Origin: Spirosoma sp.
GTDB lineage: Bacteria; Bacteroidota; Bacteroidia; Cytophagales; Spirosomataceae
NCBI GenBank assembly: GCA_028288385.1
Contig: JAQBNX010000425.1
Span: 1 to 5,835 of the forward strand
Direction: 5' to 3'
Length of the DNA stretch: 5,835 nt
Part shown: positions 1 through 5,582 of the stretch, in pieces
How positions within the stretch are numbered: the stretch's first letter is position 1
Layout: every line of letters begins with the position of its first letter
Made by a program: the position numbers and the translations under genes
The notes under the pieces: model-generated
Told to the model about the DNA's origin: nothing
The model's input: only the letters and a program-made list of their open reading frames with translations
The model's database searches: none

Positions 1-2
1 GG

Positions 3-203
3 CCCGACTACATCTTCACTGCGCTCACCTCCACTCCCTCAAACCACGAAGTGCAGCCTTATGTGAATCGGTTACTTAAAGCATTTCCCGACTCGCACCT
101 GTTGTTAACGGGGTATCAGGTAGTTGGACAGGACATCGACCTGCCTGACAACGCAACGGTAATTAACCAGATTGACGACCTGATTCGTATTTTGGGTTCG
201 TAG
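3..203 (+). CDS. C-terminal fragment of a probable MerR-family regulator with B12-binding-like domain (5' end outside window)
   Basis: An open frame runs from the left edge to a TAG stop at 201-203 and gives 66 residues. The fragment begins PDYIFTALTSTPSN, continues with an amphipathic helix (YVNRLLKAFPDSH), then a short beta strand ending in a glycine (LLLTGYQ) and a final helix (IDDLIRILGS). This beta-alpha-beta order with 'TGYQ' near the end resembles the last part of the cobalamin-binding-type domain fused to MerR DNA-binding domains in CarH/LitR-like regulators, which are common in Bacteroidota. No DNA-binding domain is visible because the N-terminus is missing, and the B12-ligand histidine motif would also lie upstream. 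The gene converges with the dehydrogenase, with only 14 nt between the stops. The coding call is firm; the family call rests on fold-like pattern and is tentative. Any protein with a Rossmann-like C-terminal domain is an alternative. Confidence 0.55.
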   Translation, partial: PDYIFTALTSTPSNHEVQPYVNRLLKAFPDSHLLLTGYQVVGQDIDLPDNATVINQIDDLIRILGS

Positions 204-217
204 CCTGATGCGGTTGA

Positions 218-1171
218 CTAACTAACTGTGTTTATTGGAGAGCCGTCCAGAAAGGCCTGCATGTTATCGGCCACCAGATGCAGGAGCCGCTGACGAGACT
301 CGAAACTGGCCCATGCAATATGAGGTGTAATGATGCAGTTCTTGGCCGTTGTCAACGGATTACTGTGTTCAGGTGGTTCAACAGCCAGAACATCTAAGCC
401 GGCTCCGCCAATTAGACCGGCATTCAACGCTTCGGCTACATCGGCTTCGTTTAACAGGCTTCCGCGGCTGGTATTCAATAACAAAGCCGTTGGCTTCATT
501 CGGCTCAGCAGAGCCCGGTTTACAAACCCGATGGTATCTGCCGTAGCCGGGCAGTGCAGAGACACGACGTCACTTTGTTCAAAAAGCGTCTCCCGATCGA
601 CCAGCGTTATGTTCTCTCCGGTTTCTGCCTGCCTGTTACGCCGGTGTACCAATACGTTCATGCCGAATGCCTGGCCAATGCCGGCCACTTTACGTCCAAT
701 ATCACCATAGCCCACGAGGCCTAAGGTCTTACCAGCCAGTTCGATTAAAGGGCTTTTCCAGTAGCTAAAATCCGGCGACGCGGCCCATTCACCCGATTGT
801 ACGCTGTCTGAATGCCGTCCTGTCCGATGCGTTAATTCCAGCAACAGCGCAAACGTTAGTTGAGCCACCGAATCGGTACTGTACCCTTTTACGTTCGTCA
901 CTACGATGCCCTGCTGACTGGCGGCCGCTACGTCTATTACGTCATAGCCGGTAGCCGTTACGCCGATGTACCGCAGATGAGGCAGCTGAGCGAGGGTTTC
1001 GCGAGTTATTTTTACTTTATTGACGAGTATCATTTCGGCATCCTTTATGCGCCCGATCAATTCGTCGGGACTAGTACGGTCGTACAACGTTACGTCGCCA
1101 AGGGATTGAATTGGAGTCCATTCTAAGTCACCAGGGTTAAGCGTAAAGGCGTCGGTATAAACGATTTTCAT
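218..1171 (-). CDS. D-2-hydroxyacid dehydrogenase (glycerate dehydrogenase / hydroxypyruvate reductase-like)
   Basis: The 317-residue protein is a normal length for the family of NAD(P)-dependent cytosolic enzymes that interconvert 2-oxoacids and D-2-hydroxyacids. An N-terminal substrate-binding half (about 1-95) begins MKIVYTDAF. The nucleotide-binding half (about 100-285) has the dinucleotide motif GLVGYGDIG (glycines 154, 156, 159). The catalytic set is complete: Arg236 in LLNTSRG, Glu265 in DVLAVEPPE and His284 in TPHIAWAS. NVKGYSTDSVAQ and the overall pattern resemble glycerate dehydrogenase/hydroxypyruvate reductase, but the true substrate cannot be read from sequence. The strand after the glycine loop ends VLVHRRNR, with no acidic residue, which hints at NADPH use. 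ATG at 1171 was chosen because the family starts with this motif; an in-frame extension to 1225 would add only a hydrophobic stretch encoded by AT-rich intergenic DNA. The gene lies downstream of the hydrolase on the same strand with a 112-bp gap. Confidence 0.93.
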   Translation of the reverse strand: MKIVYTDAFTLNPGDLEWTPIQSLGDVTLYDRTSPDELIGRIKDAEMILVNKVKITRETLAQLPHLRYIGVTATGYDVIDVAAASQQGIVVTNVKGYSTDSVAQLTFALLLELTHRTGRHSDSVQSGEWAASPDFSYWKSPLIELAGKTLGLVGYGDIGRKVAGIGQAFGMNVLVHRRNRQAETGENITLVDRETLFEQSDVVSLHCPATADTIGFVNRALLSRMKPTALLLNTSRGSLLNEADVAEALNAGLIGGAGLDVLAVEPPEHSNPLTTAKNCIITPHIAWASFESRQRLLHLVADNMQAFLDGSPINTVS

Positions 1172-1247
1172 AAAAACCAGGAGTATAAAAAAGGATACGA
1201 GAGAAAATAGTCCCGTGGCATTCAAAGGCTATATTTTTTAACTAGTT

Positions 1248-1281
1248 ACCTACGAATAAGACGTAATGACCTTACGTAGGT
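1248..1281 (-). other. Stem-loop after the hydrolase stop codon, possible weak terminator or processing site
   Basis: Two bases past the hydrolase stop, ACCTACG(aa)TAAG at 1248-1260 pairs with CTTACGTAGGT at 1271-1281, giving 11 pairs with a two-base bulge and a 10-nt loop. An overlapping competing hairpin, ACGTAA-tgacc-TTACGT (1261-1277), uses part of the same bases, so both cannot form together. On the minus strand the stem is followed by AACTAGTTAAAAAA, which has no clear T-run, so it is not a classical intrinsic terminator. It may be a weak terminator, an mRNA 3'-end structure, or chance. Confidence 0.35.
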
Positions 1282-1283
1282 CT

Positions 1284-2252
1284 TTAAATCAACGGTTCTT
1301 TCGCAAAAGCCAGTGCCCGCCGTTCAGCGTAGGTATGCAGGTCACGGGCAATGGCAAAACCTACGTGTCCTCCCGTCCGAGGAGTTTCAAGAAAAATGCA
1401 TGGGTGTGTTTTGGCAAGCCAGTCGGGTGAGCACTCAGGCGATAAGAGCGGGTCGTTCTTGGCGTTGAGCAACAGGGTTGGAATGGTTATTCCAGCCATA
1501 AAATTTACGGCCGATGCCTGTGCATAAAAATCCTCTGCGTCGCGGTAGTTATTAACCGGTGCCGAGAAAAAGTCATCAAAATCGCGCCAGCGTCGCACCA
1601 GACGCAGCTTAGTCATGTCGAGCCGATTTGGAAAGCCCATTGCTTTCTGTCTGATTTTGACAAGCAATTTTTTCATGAAACGGTTGCGGTAAAAGCGGTT
1701 CGACGGGTGGTCGAGCAGCAGAGCGCTGGCTTCCAGGTCTGTTGGCGACGATATGGCGATGCCCCGTTTGATGGCTTTCGGCAAGTTAATGCCCTGAACA
1801 CCGAGGTATTTTAACGTAATGTTGCCACCCATGCTATAACCAACCAGAACTACCTCATCGTATGACCTTAATTGTAGCGCGTGCCGAATTACTTCATCGA
1901 TGTCACCAATTTCGCCGTGGTTGTATAGGCGAAACGCGTGGTTCATTTCGCCACTACATGAGCGGCAGTTCCAGGCCAGTACGTCGTAGCCTGCTTCAGC
2001 AAAAAGCCGGGCCGTTCCCCGAATATACTGCCGGTTACTGTCGCCCTCCAGGCCATGCGTTAAGATGACCAGTTGCCGGTTGCCGCGAACAATCCAGTCC
2101 AGATCCACGAAGTCATCGTCGGAGAGCGTCAGCCGTTCGCGTTCATAGACTACGCCCGTTACCGTACGCATCAGGCTGGGAATAATAGTTTGCAGGTGGC
2201 CGTTGTACTGATAGGCAGGTGGGCCAGTGTAAGCAGAAGGAATAAGGGGCAT
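1284..2252 (-). CDS. YheT-type alpha/beta hydrolase
   Basis: The 322-residue protein matches the YheT-like (COG0429) alpha/beta-hydrolase family, whose members are cytosolic or membrane-associated esterase-like enzymes of mostly unknown substrate. The N-terminal YNGHLQTIIPSL (16-27) is the family signature. The oxyanion region is HGLEGDSNR (66-74), and the NCRSCSGEMN segment with NHGEIGD (95-117) is also characteristic. The catalytic triad is visible as Ser140 in the nucleophile elbow VGYSMGG, Asp267 in NAKNDPLLS and His296 in GGHVGFA. The start was placed at MPLIPSAY because family members begin there; an ATG five codons upstream (2267) is possible but adds only MFAVS. There is no signal peptide. 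It is divergently transcribed from the small membrane protein gene across a 57-bp AT-rich gap. Family assignment is strong; the natural substrate is unknown. Confidence 0.92.
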   Translation of the reverse strand: MPLIPSAYTGPPAYQYNGHLQTIIPSLMRTVTGVVYERERLTLSDDDFVDLDWIVRGNRQLVILTHGLEGDSNRQYIRGTARLFAEAGYDVLAWNCRSCSGEMNHAFRLYNHGEIGDIDEVIRHALQLRSYDEVVLVGYSMGGNITLKYLGVQGINLPKAIKRGIAISSPTDLEASALLLDHPSNRFYRNRFMKKLLVKIRQKAMGFPNRLDMTKLRLVRRWRDFDDFFSAPVNNYRDAEDFYAQASAVNFMAGITIPTLLLNAKNDPLLSPECSPDWLAKTHPCIFLETPRTGGHVGFAIARDLHTYAERRALAFAKEPLI

Positions 2253-2309
2253 AGAAACAGCAAACAACGATTACCTTTAAACGTTGATTTAATATATAAC
2301 GATAATTAC
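2253..2309. promoter_or_regulatory. Short divergent intergenic region, presumed to hold promoters for the hydrolase and the membrane protein
   Basis: This 57-bp AT-rich gap separates two divergent start codons, so it should hold at least parts of both promoters. On the plus strand TACCTTTA at 2272-2279 matches the Bacteroidota -7 consensus TAnnTTTG at all but the last base and sits 30 nt before the membrane-protein ATG, but I see no matching upstream TTG at proper spacing. No convincing match is visible on the minus strand. The region call follows from gene arrangement; exact promoter positions are not established. Confidence 0.35.
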
Positions 2310-2756
2310 ATGCTGTTTGCCCGGTACATTTCGGTTATTCTCGCCAGTATGATCAAGTTCGTGGGTGGGCCGCTATCAGGCCTGGCTCTGGGGCTGACCT
2401 GGGCCGAGACGGCCTTTTGTACCGCGCTGGGCATGATGCTAAGCGTAGTGGCCATCACGTATGCAGGAGCGGCTCTTCAGGCATTACTTGATCGCTACCG
2501 TCACCAAAAACCAAAGCGATTTACCAGTCGTACGCGGCTGGCTGTCCGCATCTGGAAACGTTTTGGTATGGCGGGTATCGCCTTGCTGACGCCCCTGCTA
2601 CTAACGCCGATCGGCGGTACGGTCCTCGCCGTTTCATTTCGCGTCAGTCGAGGTCAGTTGCTTCTATATATGCTAATTAGCGCAGCGTTATGGGCAGTTG
2701 CCCAGACACTGGCACTCTATCAGCTACCAAAATTAAAGGAACTGGTCGGCTGGTAA
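2310..2756 (+). CDS. Small integral membrane protein, possibly related to the small multidrug-export (PF06695-like) family
   Basis: The 148-residue protein has about four hydrophobic segments: residues 8-28 (ending GGPLSGLALGL), 33-60, 86-108 (GIALLTPLLLTPIGGTVLAVSF) and 116-137. A strongly basic cytoplasmic-looking loop lies between (62-84, with RYRHQKPKRF and RIWKRF). The repeated pattern of a helix with GP/TP plus small residues, together with the two-half organisation, resembles the DedA-like/small multidrug-export proteins of PF06695, but the resemblance is loose and transport activity is not shown. ATG at 2310 was chosen because it begins the first membrane segment. The open frame extends upstream to 2073, but that part overlaps the hydrolase N-terminus on the opposite strand and reads as an antisense shadow. 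The stop lies 17 nt from the convergent glycosyltransferase stop. Coding is well supported; function is unknown. Confidence 0.8.
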   Translation: MLFARYISVILASMIKFVGGPLSGLALGLTWAETAFCTALGMMLSVVAITYAGAALQALLDRYRHQKPKRFTSRTRLAVRIWKRFGMAGIALLTPLLLTPIGGTVLAVSFRVSRGQLLLYMLISAALWAVAQTLALYQLPKLKELVGW

Positions 2757-2773
2757 CCGTCAAATTATAACCC

Positions 2774-3544
2774 TCATCGGCTCACGGGCTTGGGAACTGA
2801 GGTTGTCGTCTTTTTGCGGAAATCGCCCTGTGAAAAATACTTTTCAATCAGGCAGTACATTAGTATAAAAAAATACCGGCTGCCCATTTCCTTGACCTTG
2901 AGTTTAGACTCACCGTACTTCCGGTTCGTCCAGCTATTAGGCACAATGGCGTAACTATAGCCCCGTACAATGGCTTTCAACGGCAATTCGACGGTTAAGT
3001 TAAAATGAGGAGCCAAAAATGGCTTTATACCCTCTATAGTCTCGCGCTTATACAGTTTAAAGGCATTGGTGGTATCATTGTATTTGATGCCCATGACGAC
3101 CTTTACAATGAAATTGGCAACGCGGTTGATAGATTTCTTGAGGGGTGGATAATCGACTACTTTACCACCCTTGCCCCAGCGTGACCCAAACACCGCATCG
3201 ACATCAGTCTCCTGCATTTTGTTATAAAACCTGACTAAATCCTCAGGATCGTCGGATAAATCGGCCATGAACACCGCTACGCAGTCGCCCGAGAAGCGCT
3301 CCAATCCATAACGAACAGCATAACCAAAGCCGTTGGGACCCGGATTGGTGTAGTAAACCAGCGTTGGAATTTCCCTGGCCGCCAATTCCTCCAGCACACG
3401 TAATGTTCCGTCTTTAGAATTGTCGTTCGTAACGCAGATTTCGTGCGGAATACCGTGTTTGGCCAACGTCTGATACAATATTCGTAACGTGGGCGGCAAT
3501 GACTCTTCCTCGTTGTAAGCGGGTATAACGACGCTAAGTTTCAT
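2774..3544 (-). CDS. Family 2 glycosyltransferase, dolichol-phosphate mannose synthase-like (polyprenyl-phosphate glycosyltransferase)
   Basis: The 256-residue GT-A-fold protein begins MKLSVVIPAYNEEESLPP, typical of the DPM1/polyprenyl-phosphate branch of GT2, which moves a sugar from a nucleotide donor to a lipid-phosphate carrier at the inner face of the cytoplasmic membrane. Further motifs are VTNDNSKDGT (38-47, donor binding), FMADLSDDPEDL (92-103, metal/diphosphate site), FGSRWGKGG (119-127) and NAFKLYKRE (160-168). There is no C-terminal pair of transmembrane helices as in GtrB/ArnC; the end has only an amphipathic or hydrophobic patch (YFFILMYCLI, 224-233), so it is a short DPM1-type form. 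The usual DAD of DPM1 reads MAD here, while Asp95 and the following Asp98-Asp99 remain. The gene follows another glycosyltransferase on the same strand after 136 bp, consistent with surface-glycan synthesis. Donor and acceptor cannot be told from sequence. Confidence 0.9.
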   Translation of the reverse strand: MKLSVVIPAYNEEESLPPTLRILYQTLAKHGIPHEICVTNDNSKDGTLRVLEELAAREIPTLVYYTNPGPNGFGYAVRYGLERFSGDCVAVFMADLSDDPEDLVRFYNKMQETDVDAVFGSRWGKGGKVVDYPPLKKSINRVANFIVKVVMGIKYNDTTNAFKLYKRETIEGIKPFLAPHFNLTVELPLKAIVRGYSYAIVPNSWTNRKYGESKLKVKEMGSRYFFILMYCLIEKYFSQGDFRKKTTTSVPKPVSR

Positions 3545-3680
3545 ACCTATAATGACTTCTGAATTTATATAAACAGCAACAGAACGTTTACGTGTCGAAG
3601 GGGGAGTGTGCTCTCTTAATTAACGAAGGGTAAATACAGGCACTGGCTAAATCAATTTTTGCTTGCCTGGCCTCTGCTTA

Positions 3681-4637
3681 TCAACGATGCGGTAACAGCC
3701 GGATGGTACTATAAATTTTTCGGACCGGCTTGGGCAATACGTATTCCCAGATTACGTCTTTCGTTTTGTCCCAACCCGGTTGACCCAAATATAAGTACTT
3801 AGCTGCTAGGCCCAGACGCCCAAAATAACGCTGCTCATACTGTTTCGCATCCAGCATCATTCGATAGTAACGGGCAATGTTACGACGTAGCACCCGGTCG
3901 TACTTAAAGTCCAGTTCCCGGTTAATGTCACTATACATTTGAATACGATTACGAAGAAACGTTTCATCGCGTTCGTTATCGTGGTAGCTGGCACCCGCGC
4001 GGTTTTTACGATATACGGTCGTTACGTCGGCCAGATAACCAATCTTGCCCATTTTCGCTTTCAGAATAAGCCTGGGAATATCGCCACTCGACGACTCACG
4101 GAACCAGGCTGGATATTCCCTGATACTATTGCGGTAGAGCGTACTCGACGTAGCCATAAACCAGATTTCATTCTCGCCAATCAGATCATCGACGGTGTAA
4201 TACGGTTTCATGTCAGGACCGTTGAGCAAGTGCGACGGCGCTCCGTCTTCGTACGTAATGAGCGCATTGGTAAAGGCCATTGAGTAATCAGGATGGGCCT
4301 CAAGCAGGTCAACCTGTTTCTGAAGTTTGAGCGAATCCGTCCAGTAATCGTCACCATCCATCAGGGCATAATACGTTCCTTTGGCCAGTTTCAACGTTTC
4401 CAGAAAATTGATACCGCCGTTTTTACCCATATTATGCGGGTGTAGCACCCCAATAACCAACCCAGGGTGCTGGCGCTCGTATTCCTGAATAATCTCCCGC
4501 GTACCATCCGTTGAAAAGTCATCGCCAACCAGAATCTCTATAGGAAACGTGGTCTGCTGCGCAAGGGCACTATCAATGGCCGCGCGAATGAAATTACGTT
4601 GATTGTAGGTGATAATCAGAACACTAACGGTGACCAT
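3681..4637 (-). CDS. Family 2 glycosyltransferase (DGDD type), probable surface polysaccharide synthesis
   Basis: The 318-residue protein has a GT-A domain at about 1-215: VSVLIITYNQRNF (4-16), VGDDFSTDGT (37-46), then MDGDDYW (93-99) carrying the metal-binding DxD of Asp94-Asp96, followed by KLQKQVDLLEAHPDY. The later SSGDIPR (183-189) and VYRKNRAGAS (208-217) resemble the acceptor/catalytic region of Bacteroidota exopolysaccharide GT2 enzymes. The C-terminal 100 residues are a helical, Arg/Lys/Tyr-rich tail without membrane helices. The product should be a cytosolic, membrane-peripheral transferase adding one sugar to a lipid-linked glycan; the sugar is unknown. ATG at 4637 was chosen because the GT2 domain starts right there; the only upstream in-frame start is a TTG at 4706, and that extension would translate a strong hairpin (4650-4692) lacking family similarity. 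It probably has its own promoter near 4704-4711. Confidence 0.9.
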   Translation of the reverse strand: MVTVSVLIITYNQRNFIRAAIDSALAQQTTFPIEILVGDDFSTDGTREIIQEYERQHPGLVIGVLHPHNMGKNGGINFLETLKLAKGTYYALMDGDDYWTDSLKLQKQVDLLEAHPDYSMAFTNALITYEDGAPSHLLNGPDMKPYYTVDDLIGENEIWFMATSSTLYRNSIREYPAWFRESSSGDIPRLILKAKMGKIGYLADVTTVYRKNRAGASYHDNERDETFLRNRIQMYSDINRELDFKYDRVLRRNIARYYRMMLDAKQYEQRYFGRLGLAAKYLYLGQPGWDKTKDVIWEYVLPKPVRKIYSTIRLLPHR

Positions 4638-4643
4638 AGATTG

Positions 4644-4692
4644 AAAAATGAACCCGGTTTTGCGCTCAACAAGCTGCGCATAAACCGGGTTC
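4644..4692 (-). terminator. Strong intrinsic-terminator-like hairpin between the oxygenase and the DGDD glycosyltransferase
   Basis: Bases 4650-4665 pair perfectly with 4676-4692 apart from a single bulged T at 4681, making a 16-bp GC-rich stem with a 10-nt loop (4666-4675). Read on the minus strand it is followed by A and five Ts (4648-4644), the layout of a Rho-independent terminator for the oxygenase gene, whose stop is 65 nt upstream. The oddity is position: only 12 nt separate the stem from the start codon of the next gene. The plus-strand side has no T-run, so it is one-directional. A 5'-leader regulatory hairpin is an alternative. Confidence 0.65.
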
Positions 4693-4704
4693 TTGGTTAA
4701 GAAC
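4689..4704 (-). other. Small hairpin overlapping the terminator-like stem
   Basis: GTTCTT (4689-4694) and AAGAAC (4699-4704) form a perfect 6-bp stem with a 4-nt loop. It shares bases 4689-4692 with the arm of the large hairpin, so the two structures partly exclude each other. This resembles the geometry of a leader with alternative folds, but only four bases overlap and the large stem should win easily. It may be chance. Confidence 0.3.
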
Positions 4705-4711
4705 AAAGATA
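4704..4711 (-). promoter_or_regulatory. Bacteroidota-type -7 promoter motif upstream of the DGDD glycosyltransferase
   Basis: Read on the minus strand these bases are TATCTTTG, an exact match to the Bacteroidota -7 consensus TAnnTTTG. A start of transcription about 5-8 nt downstream would place the RNA 5' end only a few bases before the large hairpin, leaving a leader of about 60 nt. No TTG is present 17-23 nt upstream, so the -33 half is missing. The motif is seen; promoter function is inferred. An 8-base motif with two free positions occurs by chance fairly often. Confidence 0.42.
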
Positions 4712-4757
4712 GGAACCTACGGGTTGTTGACGTTATCTATCGGCCATAATTTTCAAC

Positions 4758-5582
4758 TTAAGCGGCTGCTTCCGTCGATTCATTCTTAGCCGTTTTGATT
4801 TTTGTTTTCCAGCCCTGCGGCTCATCCTTATCGGCAGGGGTGCCCCATGGGTTGTAAAAGGGCAGGATGGCCACCCAACGCCCGGCCGGGTCGTCCCAGC
4901 TAAAGCGGTCGGCAAAACTCGATGGACTAACCCAGTGCGGCAAATCGTAACGGAACAAAATCAAATCGCCCCGATCCTGATGACCTTCTGTTTCAACAAT
5001 GGTATCGTTTATAATGTAGCCGGTTCCGCCAGAATGGTATTCCTGCCCATATTGATTCAAGGCTAGAATTTGGCCTACCTGCTGGGGATGCAGCGGGTGC
5101 CAGTGCCGCCCAAAAAAGCTTCCCCCCATTGGGTAATGCGTAATCTGCGGGTGGAAATATGCCTTTCCTTCCTGAAAGCCAAACTCTTCCTGATTTCCCG
5201 TTAGTGAGTTCCAGAACTGCCGAAGCGGATCAAAAATAGGCATCAGCCTTTGCTTGTAGTCCCCGCCAATGTTGTCCAGATCGTCGAACGTATGGTCGTG
5301 AAACAACTGCGGAGCCTGCTGAATTTTGGCGATGTGCAGCCGGTGTTTATGCTGGTTATTACGGAACGTATCGGGACTTTCTGCCAACGGGGTCTCTGCC
5401 GACCAAGCTCGGGTGGCTTCGATAGCTCCATCGAGCAGTTCTTTGGGAATGCCCGTTTTAATAATGACGATGTTCGGCTCGTTGACCAACCGCATCACCT
5501 CTTCATACGGAATCTCGGGAACGATGCGTCCGTCTTTAAACTCAGCATTGATTTTTATGAGGTATTTCGCTACTTCTTTCAT
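4758..5582 (-). CDS. 2-oxoglutarate/Fe(II)-dependent oxygenase-like protein with atypical metal motif
   Basis: The 274-residue protein has an N-terminal helical part (about 1-130) and a C-terminal double-stranded beta-helix-like part (about 135-245). The latter shows THYPMGGSFFGRHWHP (148-163), LALNQYG, EYHSGGTGYI (181-190), GDLILFRYDLPHWVSP (205-220) and GRWVAILPFYNP (234-245). The order (first metal-ligand motif, GG turn, GD-LF, distal His in LPHWVSP, then Arg) matches 2OG-Fe(II) oxygenases of the phytanoyl/prolyl-hydroxylase type. Candidate ligands are His160 and distal His216, with Arg235 (or Arg226) for 2-oxoglutarate. The carboxylate of HxD is His162 here, which is unusual. Such enzymes are soluble and hydroxylate or otherwise oxidise small molecules, lipids or proteins; the substrate is not readable. 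ATG at 5582 was chosen because the preceding 24 in-frame codons look like non-coding DNA. It lies upstream of two glycosyltransferase genes on the same strand. Confidence 0.72.
   Translation of the reverse strand: MKEVAKYLIKINAEFKDGRIVPEIPYEEVMRLVNEPNIVIIKTGIPKELLDGAIEATRAWSAETPLAESPDTFRNNQHKHRLHIAKIQQAPQLFHDHTFDDLDNIGGDYKQRLMPIFDPLRQFWNSLTGNQEEFGFQEGKAYFHPQITHYPMGGSFFGRHWHPLHPQQVGQILALNQYGQEYHSGGTGYIINDTIVETEGHQDRGDLILFRYDLPHWVSPSSFADRFSWDDPAGRWVAILPFYNPWGTPADKDEPQGWKTKIKTAKNESTEAAA

Noticed and set aside
330..1126. Plus-strand open frames of 65-126 codons opposite the dehydrogenase
   Set aside because: They are antisense to a gene with complete catalytic motifs and show no domain-like composition.
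1172..1225. N-terminal extension of the dehydrogenase giving a hydrophobic, signal-like stretch
   Set aside because: The family is cytosolic and starts at the MKIVYTDAF motif; the extra residues are encoded by AT-rich intergenic DNA.
2073..2309. Long N-terminal extension of the small membrane protein
   Set aside because: It overlaps the well-supported hydrolase N-terminus on the opposite strand and lacks membrane-protein character.
3637..3669. CAGGCA/TGCCTG inverted pair between the two glycosyltransferase genes as a terminator
   Set aside because: It is only 6 bp with a 21-nt loop and a weak T-run, so it cannot be distinguished from chance.
3939..4283. 114-codon plus-strand open frame
   Set aside because: It lies wholly antisense to the DGDD glycosyltransferase, whose motifs are intact.
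4638..4706. TTG-initiated extension of the DGDD glycosyltransferase
   Set aside because: It would translate both arms of the strong hairpin and lies before the natural GT2 start; the leader or terminator reading is better.
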